A DNA stretch of 39,092 nucleotides from Obelidium mucronatum (taxonomy: Eukaryota; Chytridiomycota; Chytridiomycetes; Chytridiales; Chytriomycetaceae). The translations under genes and the position numbers were made by a program. Below, piece after piece: positions 19,536-30,146 of the stretch. Below the pieces are notes generated by a model. The model was not told the DNA's origin. It worked only from the letters and a program-made list of their open reading frames with translations, and ran no database searches. The stretch covers positions 1 through 39,092 of the forward strand of contig JAIVFH010000249.1 of the NCBI GenBank assembly GCA_025765595.1, in the 5' to 3' direction. Position 1 is the stretch's first letter. The number at the start of each line of letters is the position of its first letter.

Positions 19536-19887
19536 CTTAAAAAATTCTTTGTGTTTTCTTATGAACGCGTCGATTTATGCTATTCGACAGATATTGTTTT
19601 CCCTCATAACGTTTATCCACCCATGCTTTTATATTCTATGAAATATGCCTGATGTAGATTTTTGGGGTAGAGGCTGTGGCACATTGCTAATAAATATTAT
19701 ATAAAAGAGATAAATAAAAAGCAATGGTAGTGAGTTCCAATTTGAAACAAACAAGAGGAATAACTATAGGTAAATAAACCTAAATAAACCACCTACAGTG
19801 GGGAAAAAAAAAGTCCTTCTGGAAATCTGTTTTTTTTTTTTTTTTTTTTTTCGTTTTTGGGCCAATCGCGAACATCCAATCGCGAAC
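19536..19887. other. Intergenic, A/T-rich
   Basis: About 350 bases. It contains AATAAA-like elements near 19710-19720 suited to ending the membrane-protein gene, short TAAATAAACC repeats near 19770-19790 and a 20-base T-tract near 19830. No gene seen. Confidence 0.5.
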
Positions 19888-22780
19888 ATGCTTCCAGCTA
19901 TTCAAAACCCGGGAAAGCAGCACAATCATGTCTCAATCGTGGATAACCGCGAGGATAAAGGGTTGCAGCAGCAGCAGCAACAGCAGGATGTCGTGACTGC
20001 AAACGAAGTGGCCGATGAGGTTGCAAAGAAGCAGATTCCTTATGTTCACGCGTATCAGTTCCACGGCTATGATCCCAGCAGAGACCCGCTGTTGATTAGG
20101 AAACAACCAATCTTGAGACCGTTGGTTGACTTTAAAGGACTGGAGTTTCATCGTCACTGGCCTTTGGAATATTTGTCTCAACGGTTGCAGAAAGGCATGT
20201 CAATCGTTTGACTTTGTGTATTAAAAAGATGGGCCCTAACCATGGGGATCGGGGAAAACAACAGAACGGGAGAAGGAGCTTTCTCATTTTCGTAGATTAT
20301 TCCAGCTTCGCGTTAATAATCCGTATATTGTGACAAGCGAGTTGGAGTAAGTTCGATTTTTAATGGCCCCCTTTGTTCAAAACTTCAAAAAACCCAACTC
20401 CGCCCATCCATCACTAAAACCCTTGATATTTACTTTTTTCTTCATATACAGATACTACAAAATGTCTAGTCCAACGAAAACCAGTCAACTTCATGGAACA
20501 AAGCAACACCACCATCACCCGCACATGAAACTTCGTCGACCCTCCCACCACCACACGCGGGAAGAAGCAGAGAAGGAAAAGGAAGCCGCAAGACACGGAC
20601 TCCCCCCGAAACACCAGTACCACCCGCACCCGCCGCGACACACCAACGTCCCCGTGGAGCTCCAGGCCCCGCACGTTCTCCAGCAGAAGCTAAAGACGCG
20701 GTACCAAAAGTACCGCTACCTCGTCCACCTGCCGCAGCACGCGTCGCCGCCAACGACCAGCGATGGCAGCGTGTTTTCGCGGCTCGCGACGCAGACGCCG
20801 CGCCGCTGCAGACACGCTGCCGCCGCCGAGGACGCCGCGCCGCCGCCGCCGCAGCCGGCGCGCAAACTCGACGCCGCGTTCTTTGCGCGCCTCGCCGCGC
20901 CGAAGCCCGTGCCGCCGCCGCCGCAGCCGCTGCCGCTGCCGGCGCACGGCCACGCGCCGCCGAGCAGCGCCGCCATCGCGCGCCTGGCGAAGCCGCGCGT
21001 CGTGTACCCGGTGTTCCAGTACGACGACGCGGGCATCCCGAAGGAGTGCAGCGAGTGGAAGCCGATGACCCACCGCCTGGTCATGTCCGAGAAGCAGCTG
21101 CAGCGCATGGAGCTGATTAGCAGGCCAAAGAACTGGCGCGAGCTGGAGGAGAAGCGGCTGGCCGAGGCAACTGGTGCAACAACTGGTACAACCAGTGGTA
21201 CACCGGCAGCGGGTACTACCGCGGGTGCTCTTGATGCTGCTGATGCAACTGATCCTGGCACAGCAGCCGCAGCTCCAAATACAACTAAAGATGGACCAGT
21301 TGCAGTCGCTGATGATGCATCAATGGTAGATACATCTCAAGCAGAAACGGTAGAAGCTCCCGAGAAACTCGAAGCTGGTACAACTGATCCAGAGTCTGCA
21401 ATAGTAGATCAAGCCATCAGCGAAAGCCCTGGGCAAGACCAAGTCCAACAAGATACCACTACAACTTTACAAACAGAGGCAACACTTTCCAACTCCAATG
21501 TCGAACCAGCCGTTTCACCACTCGACTCAGCCGCTATCCCAACCGAACAAGCACAACAAGAAGAAACAGAACCCAAACAAACAAAAACAGCATCCCAATC
21601 AAAAAGACCCACCGCTCCATCCTCCAAACGCGCGAGTGTAGTCCAATTGATGGGAATGGCACTCGTATCGAAATCCCTAGAATCCATAAAGAACTTTGCG
21701 ACACCCAAAAAACGTGCATCCACAATCAAAGTAGATGATGATGATGCCCCACCTCTTCCACCTCTTCCAACAACAAATGATACCCAAGACGGCACGGTGG
21801 CAACAGAAACTGCTGGCGATACAAACAGTCAACCTGCGCAACCGGTGCAACCCGATTTAACAGCGTCTCAAGAGTTTCTATTGAATCTGGATCCGAATGA
21901 AGCCACCGAGGAACAAAAGGAAGCAGCAATCAAGCTTCAAGCAACGTTCCGTGGATTCCAAACACGCAAAAAGTTGAAGAACAGTATGGAAAAGTTGAAT
22001 CCGGGAACCACAGCAACAGCAACAACAACAACAGAAGAAACAGCAACAGCGACTGCAACAGAAGCAACGCAAGAGAGCGATCCCGTTCCTCTTGGACAAT
22101 CAAGTGACACCGACGCATCAGCACCCAATGAACTCACAGCATCGCAAGAGCTCTTACTGAATTTAGATCCAAGTCAAGCCACAGAGGAGCAACGCGAGGC
22201 AGCCGTCAAGCTTCAAGCAACGTTCCGAGGATTCCAGGCGCGAAAGAAACTAAAAGGACAAAGCTTGGAAGCTCTTGATGACGCTTCTCCATCATCTGTC
22301 GTTGATGGTGCTGCGACTGCTGCCCCTGCTGAAGCTCCTGCTGCAGCAGTAGAAGATGTACCGGTTGCAGAATCCGCGCCAACAGAGGCGGCGGAGCAAT
22401 CTGCAGTTGATGACCAACAACCAGTACCATTACCATCAAAAAGTGAACAACAACAACAACAAGAACCAGTATTAACAGCCTCACAAGAACTATTATTGAA
22501 TCTGGACCCCAGTGAAGCAACGGAAGAACAACGTGAAGCCGCGATACGTCTTCAAGCCACTTTTCGAGGCTTCCAAGCGAGAAAGAGGATGAAGGAAAGC
22601 ATGGAAAAGTTGAATCAGAAAACATCGTCGTCGAACAATGATATTCCAAATGAAACAGTGGCGGCATTGAATCAGTCTGATGAAAACGATGACGTGCCTC
22701 TGGCGACTATTCAAAGGCAGTTGAGTCAGCCGTTGGAGAAGGCACAGGAAGGAGAGGAGTCATTGGCAGCAACTGAATGA
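19888..22780 (+). CDS. THEG-like and triple IQ-motif protein, probable flagellar/microtubule protein
   Basis: Three exons: 19888-20194, 20265-20346 and 20452-22780; 905 residues. Intron 1 starts GCATGT and ends AG, with a CCTAAC branch site; intron 2 is GT..AG. The first 130 residues are a conserved-looking globular start (YQFHGYDPSRDP) ending in charged helices. Residues ~236-360 contain four spaced RLA.P[KR]-type repeats (SRLATQTPRR, ARLAAPKPV, ARLAKPRVV, LISRPKN). These resemble THEG repeats of sperm axoneme microtubule proteins. From ~600 on, three near-identical ~45-residue blocks (start LTASQELLLNLDP, then LQATFRGFQARKK) each carry an IQ calmodulin-binding motif, near 621, 713 and 827. 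Linkers are Ala/Thr/Glu-rich and a His-rich stretch follows ATG 20462. A zoospore-flagellum role is inferred; the THEG match is by eye. Confidence 0.75.
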
Positions 22781-23012
22781 GACTTGTTTTTTTTTTACAT
22801 TATTTATAAATTATTATTTAATTCATTATATTTATTTTTTTTTGTATTCCCCGACTCTAACCAAACTTGTGTGTGTGTGTTTCTTACCACTTTTCAACGA
22901 TAAATAAAATTCATATATTAAATAATAAAGCAAAGTTCTTTAAAAAAAAAAAGAAAAAGCAAAAAAAAGTAATAAAAAAAAACACGCCAAAAAAAAAATA
23001 GCAGGAATATCA

Positions 23013-25457
23013 TCACATCAAATTGATATCCTTGAGCCGCAACTCAATAATCACAGAATTCATAGTCTCCAATATCCGCTCCGTCTGCGTCCGATCCGTC
23101 GCCCACGTGAAATACGTGTACACTGGTTTATCAGGATACTTGTTGAGTTCCATGAATTTGTTTTCAAAATATTCGCACGCATTGTCAAAGTCGTTTGGAA
23201 GTGTGTAATCTGAGAAATGGCTTGATATCAAGGATCCTTGTTCGAGTTTTTGTTTGAGGAGGTCTGTTTTGTTGAGGAAGAGGACTAAGGCTGTTTTTTT
23301 GAACATTGGGTGGTTGCAGATGGATGCGAATACGTTTAAGGCTTCTGTTACTGGGGGTAGGGAGTTTTTTTTTGAGGGAGGGGAAATGGTTAGAATCATG
23401 AGTAGTGGATAGGTTATATGCGGTCTGTGGCGGTTGAGAAAGAAAGTGAAAAAGATTGGTATACCGCCTATGGCGGTATTCGTATAGTTGAAAGAAAAGA
23501 GATAAACCGCCTGCGGCGGTTGAGAAAGTAAGGGAGTGAAAGGGATATACCGCCTACAGCGGTAGTGCATTGCCGAAGGCGGTATCGATTGAAAGAAAGG
23601 GGATACACGGCCTTCGGTGGTTGAGAAAGAAAAGGACAGAAAGGAACATACCGCTATGGCGGTAATGCATCGCCGAAGGCGGTATCGATTGAAAGAAAAG
23701 GGATTCACCGCCTTCGGCGGTAGAGAAAGAAAGCGACAGAAAGAAACATACCGCCTACGGCGGTTGAGAAAAAAAGTGAATAAAAGAGATATACCGCCTT
23801 CGGCGGTAGTCCCCGCCTTCGGCGGTAGTGTATCGGATTGAAAAAAAGAATTCACCGCCTTCGGCGGTAGTTCCCGCCTTCGGCGGTAGTGTGAAAAAAA
23901 GAATTCACCGCCTTCGGCGGTAGTACCCGCCTTCGGCGGTAGTCCCCTCCTTCGGCGGTGAGTTTCGCCTTCGGCGATGGACCCGCCTTCGGCGGCGCCT
24001 TCGGCGGATAGACTCGCCTTCGGCGAAAAGCAACAGAATAAAAAAAAAAAATACACACATCGATTCGTCTCGGCATCCTCAAAACAAACTTGATCATACG
24101 CACTAATGGCAACAACAAACAAAATTGCAGTAACATCTTCAAAATAGGCAGCCCATTTTTTCCTTTCGGAACGTTGACCACCGACATCATAGACACGATA
24201 ATCCAGTTTCCCAAGAGTAGAATCCACATTAAACTTTGTTTCTGAAATAGTCAGGGTCATGAGTCTACTGTTTAGAATGTCTTGGTCTATAGGAACGTAT
24301 CCAGGCGTGAAAAATCGATCCAGGTCATTCAAGTAACTGATTTAAAAGTATAGCAATGAGAATGTATACTCACACCAACAAAAAGAGAAAGGAAATAGTG
24401 TCAACAAACTCAACTAAGGACATGTGTCAATCAATTGGTACTCGTTCGCTCGCTTAAAGCAGTATTGCACGCCGGGATCCTTCCAGACATTCTGAATAGC
24501 TTCGACTACTTCTGGCGCAATCGTCTCTTCGCCCAAGTACCCGAACCCGATTTTTGAATCCTCAATGATTTTAACGAATTTCGCGATTTCGCCGACCTTC
24601 TTGTCGCCGCCCTCTTCGCGGTACAGCTTCTGTGCAATCATGGCCAGGGGATCCATCTTCTTCTGGATGGAGGAGTGGCTCGGGCGCGGCAGCGACGAGT
24701 CCTGCAAGTACGACGACGACGAGCCCAGCTGCGTGCCGCGGCGGCCGAGGTTCGCGCTGGAGCCTGCGCCGGTGCCGCGGCGCGCGAGGTTTGTCGCCGA
24801 GTGCGAGTGCGAACCCGTGCCGCGGCGCGCCGAGTTCGCAGCCGCGCTGAAGTCCGACTCGCGCGCGGCCGCCGCTTTGCTGTGCAGCGCCGAGTCAGAC
24901 CCCGGCGCCGCGCCGCCCGCTGACACACGCACGCCCGCCCCCACACCCAGCCCCACTGACGCTGCCCCCACAGACAGCCCCGCAATCTGCCCAGTCGCCA
25001 GCGCCGCCAGCACCGCCTCCGCGTGCGCCTTTGGCTCGAAGCCGTACGGGATCTGCAGCCGCTCCATCTGCGCTACAAGCGTCTTGGCGCATTGCACAAT
25101 ATTGACGATAATCAGCGCGCGGAACGAGGCCCGGTCTTCCTCAGAGAATCCTGTCCCGTAAATGAGTCGGAACTGCTTGAGCACCGTCGATTTCCCTGAC
25201 TCTCCCGGTCCTATATAGTCGTTTGTTTTTTTTTTGGCTGTGTTAATAATATGATTTGATCATGTGTTTGTGTGGGGGTTGGATCCAAGAAATAAAATCG
25301 AAATTAAAAAAAAATCTTGCTTGCCCAGTATCAGCAGTTTGACAATATTCTTGAGTGCTTTTCGTTCTGCTTCTAGCTGCTTTTCTATGAACGAGTTTTG
25401 TTGCCTCTGTTCACTTGTTTCTTGGGATGGGGACTGTGCTCCACACAGATTGCCCAT
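23013..25457 (-). CDS. Heterotrimeric G-protein alpha subunit, Galpha-B
   Basis: Exons on the minus strand: 25457-25325, 25210-24415, 24336-24059 and 23350-23013; 514 residues. The protein starts MGNLCG, with P-loop [22 protein letters not shown] (catalytic Arg ~334), [20 protein letters not shown] and TWAT in place of TCAT, and ends KDINLM. Intron 1 starts GCAAGC, a GC..AG intron, needed to keep frame. Intron 3 (23351-24058) is 708 nt, ten times the norm, and is filled with GC-rich hairpins. The helical-domain insert (~150 residues, GC-rich DNA) has three RRGT motifs that fit the PKA consensus, then the shared [11 protein letters not shown] motif. The fourth intron present in A, E and F is absent. 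[10 protein letters not shown] after the insert matches canonical Galpha well. Confidence 0.92.
23462..24027 (-). repeat. Array of about 20 GC-rich 15-nt hairpins inside Galpha-B intron 3
   Basis: About 20 copies of ACCGCC-NNN-GGCGGT or close variants. The loop is mostly TTC on the plus strand (GAA in the transcript), with TAT, TGC and TAC loops in the first, more degenerate copies. Copies are 40-50 nt apart at the low-coordinate end and separated by GAAAGAAA-rich spacers. They become nearly contiguous toward 24027, at the 5' end of the intron. A composite unit of about 98 nt is duplicated around 23563-23760. Two copies (near 23570 and 23671) are inverted. Several stems hold compensatory or one-sided changes. 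Confidence 0.92.
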
Positions 25458-25608
25458 TGTTCTGTCGTTTTTTTTTTTTTTCTTTTGGTCTTTACTATGC
25501 TATGATGTATTTATTACACTTTTTTTTTCTTTTCTTTTTTTATAATGCACAAGAAAATAAAATTGGATTTGATGGATAACGGTCTTTTGTGACTTTTTTT
25601 TTTGAACT

Positions 25609-25656
25609 CCGCCGAAGGCGGGCCCGCCGAAGGCGGGACAAACCGCCGAAGGCGGT
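25609..25656. repeat. Three GC-rich hairpins upstream of Galpha-B
   Basis: Three CCGCCGAAGGCGG copies in about 48 bp, 150 nt upstream of the Galpha-B start, in the divergent promoter region shared with the small gene at 25962. They are the same element as in Galpha-B intron 3 and the PHD-gene intron, here with the GAA loop on the plus strand. Confidence 0.88.
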
Positions 25657-25804
25657 GTATTTTTTTTTCATTTCCTTGTTCTTTTTTTTTGTTCTCATTC
25701 TCCATCGGTTCATTCTTACCCTATTTTTAAATTCATGCTGTGTTATGATTTCAAAGCGGCCACGATTTTTGGAGGTTTTTTTCATTCACTTGAACCTGTT
25801 GGAG

Positions 25805-25834
25805 AAACCCTAATTTATATTGAGAATTAGGGTT
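25805..25834. promoter_or_regulatory. Inverted pair of telobox-like sites (AAACCCTAATT / AATTAGGGTT)
   Basis: A perfect 10-bp inverted repeat (25806-25815 and 25825-25834, 9-bp spacer) whose arms contain the telomere-like TTAGGG. In fungi, Tbf1-type Myb factors bind such teloboxes in promoters. It lies 128 nt upstream of the small gene's ATG and 55 nt before its TATA box. Confidence 0.5.
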
Positions 25835-25888
25835 GCAAGCAAGCGACGGAAACGTGGAACTCAGCCCCGAACTCCGAAAAGAAAAAGG

Positions 25889-25896
25889 TATAAAAG
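25889..25896 (+). promoter_or_regulatory. TATA box (TATAAAAG) of the small gene
   Basis: A consensus TATAAAAG 66 nt upstream of the ATG at 25962, with a C/A-rich leader between. The combination with the telobox pair suggests a strong, regulated promoter. Confidence 0.6.
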
Positions 25897-25961
25897 GGCA
25901 GGCACTCTTCACTACCAAAAATCGTTCATAACAACAACTCCTAAAGTCCAACCAACAAAAA

Positions 25962-26189
25962 ATGCCAGCTTTCGACTTGAACGCTTTTGCCGACCCAGCC
26001 ATCAATATCAAGATTTCCAAGAACCTCTCTTTGAAGGCTGCCAAGTCTTCTGAATCTATCCGCCAGGCTCCACCTTCCATCAACGGTTCTGTGGCTGCTT
26101 CTTCTTCTACAGCCAGCAAAAAGGATGCTAAAACTCCTCTCTTCTTTGCCACCATGCCAAATGGGTTCATCAATAACCAACACATCTAA
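25962..26189 (+). CDS. 75-residue protein of unknown function with a strong-looking promoter
   Basis: A single exon starting MPAFDLNAFADPAINIKISKN and ending MPNGFINNQHI. It has no signal peptide, membrane segment or cysteine. The first third alternates hydrophobic residues; the middle (SINGSVAASSSTASKK) is Ser/Ala-rich and flexible. Codons are of the C-ending type often seen in highly expressed genes (AAG, TTC, ATC, AAC), and the context AAAAAATGCC is a good start. A TATA box, telobox pair and AATAAA signal frame it. It may be an abundant small cytosolic protein; no family was recognised. It lies between Galpha-B and Galpha-C. Confidence 0.68.
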   Translation: MPAFDLNAFADPAINIKISKNLSLKAAKSSESIRQAPPSINGSVAASSSTASKKDAKTPLFFATMPNGFINNQHI

Positions 26190-26251
26190 AAGTATGCCGC
26201 AAGGGCTGCCGCCATTTTTGTATTTATAGAACTGCATGTATGAATCAAAGC

Positions 26252-26257
26252 AATAAA
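26252..26257 (+). terminator. Candidate polyadenylation signal of the small gene
   Basis: AATAAA 63 nt after the stop codon at 26187-26189. Motif and position only. Confidence 0.45.
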
Positions 26258-26361
26258 TGATGATTCTTTGACAAACCCAAACTTAAATATACCTTATTAT
26301 ACATATTCTTCAAACCATTTTAAAATTCTATCTATTACCATCTCATCTCATTCATACTCTA

Positions 26362-28172
26362 CTACTCTAAATTCACACTCTTCAACAACAAATTAACCAA
26401 AACACTAGTCACAGCATCCAAAACGTTTCTTGTCTGTTCATGATCCGTAGCCCACGTGAAATACGTGTACACATGTTTTTCATTCGGATACTTGTTGAGT
26501 TCTTCAAACTTTGTCGAGAAATAAGCACACGCGCTTTTATAATCGTTGGACATTTCAAAGTCTGGAAAGTAGTCTGCTATTCGTGTGCCGTTTCTTTCAA
26601 GCTTGGCTTTGAGGAGGTCGGTTTTGTTGAGGAAGAGTAACATTGCGGTTTTTTTAAACATTGGGTGGTTGCAGATTGAAGAAAACACGTTCCATGCTTC
26701 GACGACTTAATTTTTTTTTTTTTTCGTCATGAATGGGGAAGTTTTAAAAAATAATTAATATTATTGGAAAGTTTGTCTCCTGCAAATGGTTCCTACTTCT
26801 ATTGGTCTGATTGTCTTCAAAACAGACTTGATCAAAAGCACTGATTGCAACCACAAATATAATCGCGGTTACATCGTCGAAATAAGGCGCCCATTTCTTT
26901 CGCTCGGATCGTTGTCCTCCGACATCGTATATTCGGTACTCGAATTGTTCAATCTTGAATCGCGATTCTGTGATTGTTGATGTCATGATTCGACATCGCA
27001 AGATATCTGCATCGGTCGGTATGTAGCCTGGTGTAAATATTCGGTCCAAATTATCTAGAAAGCTGTGCAAATTTAAAGTGTTATTGTTTTTCTTATCAGT
27101 CCAAGCGAGAAGTGTACACTTACTATCCGCAGGACTCAATCAACTGGAACTCATTTGCTCTCGAATAACAATACTGCACTCCGGAATCATTCCATAGATT
27201 TTGAATCGCTTCGATTTCTTCTGGTTTTATTTCCGTGTTTCCCAGATATCCAAACTCGATTTGCATGTCTTGGACAATGCGGGCATATTTATCGATTTCA
27301 GAAGCATCATGAAGTTCCTCTCGCTGCATTTGCTCATGGTACAGTTTCTGGGCCAAAATAGCGGTTAAAGAGGTTTCTTTGGGTTGTTCCGAATCGCATC
27401 CTTTCCCGCTTCCTTTCCGACTTCCACTGAATATTGTCTTTTCTTGGTGAGTTTCTGCTTCGTCTCCTTCTTTGTTTTCCTCCTCTTGGTCTGCCATCTC
27501 TTCTTCATCGACCTCTTCCGCTATATTCTCGTGAAGGCTTCCAGAATCCAATTCACTGTCCTGACTACCATCCCCACCACTTGCACCGTGTTTTGAAATT
27601 TTATTTGCGGGATTCCGCCGTGTTTTCAAGGTAAGATTGTCTTTGATCCAATCCAGTGGATTATTGTCTCCACCGCCACCGCCACCACCAATGCAATTTG
27701 AAACAGCAGAAGCCACATCCTTTGGTGGCTCAAAACCATAAGGGATTTCCAAAGCCTTCATTTGAGAAACAAGAGTTTTGGCACATGAGACGATATTGAC
27801 GAGGATGACGGTGTGGAACGAGCTTCGATCGTGTTCAGAGAATCCGGGACCATATAGGATACAGAATTGTTTCAAGATTGTGGATTTTCCGGAATCGCCG
27901 GGTCCTTTTTGTTATCGAAAAAAAAAAAAAATTTAGGTTGCGTGGGAAGGTGGGATAGGAAATCATGGTTCGGAAAGAGTGTGTTTTTGGAAAATAAATA
28001 AATAAATAAAGAGGGATAAAAACGCGTGTTCAAACAAACCTAGGAGCAGCAGTTTTATGACTTTATCCAAAGATTTTCTTTCTGATTGCAGCTGTTTGTC
28101 AATTTGGGAGGTTCCACGGCGACGCAGTTTGTGCTCGGTGGAGTCCGTGGTTGTTGTGCACAGATTTCCCAT
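26362..28172 (-). CDS. Heterotrimeric G-protein alpha subunit, Galpha-C
   Basis: Exons: 28172-28040, 27904-27124, 27062-26797 and 26705-26362; 507 residues. It starts MGNLCTTTTDS, so Gly2 and Cys5 are kept. The P-loop is GPGDSGKST: the Glu that normally bridges to the switch-I Arg is Asp. Switch I is RCRIMTSTITESRF (Arg ~329), switch [15 protein letters not shown], then FLNKTDL and TWAT; the C-terminus is KSVNLE, ending in an acidic residue unlike its relatives. The ~147-residue helical insert is strongly acidic (EEVDEEEMADQEEENKEGDE) with a poly-Gly tract, and ends with the shared ILAQKLYHEQ motif. Intron 2 again gives TA|C with an in-frame TAG when retained. Intron 4 is absent, as in B and D. 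Confidence 0.92.
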
Positions 28173-28368
28173 TGTTTTTTTTATTTTTTATTTTCAATTT
28201 TGGTTTTTTTATCTACTTGTTTTCCTTTGTTGATCTTATTAAATTTATAATGATGATTCATGAGAAATGTCAATTCTTTAATCTTTTCCTCCGATACATG
28301 TATGGCATTTTTTATTTCTTTCTTTTTGTGTTGTCTGTCTCCTCCCTCACGCTATATAATATATTATT

Positions 28369-30146
28369 TTACATAACATCCACATCCTTCAAAATCAATC
28401 TAATAATCACATCATTCACAGTCTCCAAAATCTGTTCCGTCTGCCCAACATCCGTTGCAGACGTACAATACGTGTACACTTTTTTCTGTTGCTTGTACTT
28501 GTTCAATTGCTCAAATTTTTGCGAAAAAAAGACACAGACGCCTTTGAATTCGCTGCTGCTGTGACTGCTTGTTGTTTGTGGTACAACGTATTCTGGAAAG
28601 TAGTCCGAAACGAGGGCTCCTCTTTCGAGTTTTGCTTTCAGGAGGTCGATTTTGTTGAGGAAGAGGAGGACAGAGGTTTCTTTGAATAGGGGGTGGTTGC
28701 ATATCGAGGAGAATACGTTCAGGGCTTCTGTTACTTTTTTTTTTTAAGAAAGTGCAGTTAGAAAAGAAAATTTGAATTCAATTAATGATTTCAAACAAAG
28801 AGAAGAATGATGAATTATCAAAACTCTTACTTCGGTTTGTTTCTCCATCCTCAAAACAGACTTGATCAAACGCACTGACAGCAACAACAAACATGATTGC
28901 TGCCACATCTTCAAAGTAAGCTGCCCATTTATTTCGTTCGGATCGTTGTCCGCCAACGTCGTATATCCGGTATTCGTATTTTTTTACTTGGAAGCGTGAT
29001 TCAGTGATTGTAAGCGTCATTATCCGGCAATTTAAGATATCTTGGTCTGTTGGGATATATTCGGGGGTAAAAAATCGGTCAATGTCATTAAGGAAGCTAT
29101 TTTTTGTTTCAAGTTTTTCGTTTTTAGTCCCTTATAAAAAAAGTGATGGGAAAAATGCGAATCACTCAACTAAGCACATGTGTCAATCAGCTGAAACTCG
29201 TTTGATCTCGAATAGCTATATTGTATTCCTGGATCTTTCCAAACCGCTTTGATCGCGTCAATAACGTTTTGATCGACTTCCTCACTCCCAAGAAATCCGG
29301 CGTCTATTTGCATCTCCTCGATAATTTCTAATGCTTTCGTTATATTGGAGTCTATCGCGTTGCTGCTATTGCTTTCCATTTGGTGCCGGTATTGGCGTTG
29401 TGCTATTTGAGCAATGCGTGATATTTTCTTAAACACAGAGGAGGTGACGACACTTTGATGTGACGTATTCGCGTTATGTAGCTGGTTCACAGAGAGACCT
29501 GGTATTTGAGCTGCAGACAGGGTAGATGAAGGACCAATGTTCTGAACCACAGGAATATCTGGCAACCGTGGAGCTGTTTGGTTCTTGAGGCCTTGAAACA
29601 GCGACATTACCGACCCAACTTTCTTTGTATGTAAACTCATTTGAGAAGGCGATGGCGCGAGTCCAAACGGCGCTGGTGGTGATGCCACGTGTTGGTCTGG
29701 AGTTTCATTTAGAATCAGGCGGCTGGCAGTTGTTCCCATGATGGAGGACTCGGTGTGGTCGTTTGGATTGAATCCGTAGGGGATTTCGAGTATTTCCATT
29801 TGGGCTATAAGCGTTTTTATGGACTGAACGATGTTTGCTATCGTCATTGTCCTGAAGGCTGCGCGATCCCGTTCCGAGAAGCCGCCTCCATATAGGATCC
29901 GAAACTGTTTGAGGATAGTTGATTTTCCTGATTCTCCGGGTCCTAGATGGTTGATAGGAGGACAATTTAAGTTGGACACAAAAGGAAAAAAATGGCGCGA
30001 AAAAGAATACCCAGTAGCAGCAGTTTGACCACGTCTTTAAGACGCTTCTTTTCAGATTCCAGCTCTTGATCGATGATGGCAGTGTTCTGCTTCAGCATCT
30101 TTGCCTCCTGGACCTCTTGAGTTGACGATCCGCACAGATTGCCCAT
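28369..30146 (-). CDS. Heterotrimeric G-protein alpha subunit, Galpha-D
   Basis: Exons: 30146-30011, 29942-29171, 29096-28831 and 28733-28369; 512 residues. MGNLCGSS lipidation signal, P-loop GPGESGKST, switch I NCRIMTLTITESRF (Arg ~327), [24 protein letters not shown] for TCAT, C-terminus KDVDVM. The ~144-residue helical insert is Ser/Gln/Pro-rich and ends with IAQIAQRQYRHQ, the local form of the shared motif. Exon 4 holds a Ser/Thr/Gln loop (PQTTSSHSSSEF) at the place where A, E and F have intron 4. The gene lies head-to-head with Tpa1/Ofd1, with only 163 bp between start codons, so the two may share a bidirectional promoter. It sits 196 bp downstream of the Galpha-C start. Confidence 0.9.

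Noticed and set aside
20690..21261. Long antisense frames (127 and 181 residues) opposite the THEG-like/IQ exon
   Set aside because: They are Arg/Ala or Ser/Gly-rich, typical shadows of a GC-rich coding strand, and the sense frame has clear repeats.
23800..23830. UUCG tetraloop reading of the hairpins
   Set aside because: Closing the loop with C(TTCG)G leaves the next pair C-C mismatched; a three-base loop (TTC or GAA) pairs all six stem positions.
23617..23841. Plus-strand frame through the hairpin array
   Set aside because: Encoded only by repeat units within an intron of the minus-strand gene.
23462..24027. CRISPR array
   Set aside because: Units are self-complementary 15-mers with irregular, repetitive spacers in a eukaryotic intron.
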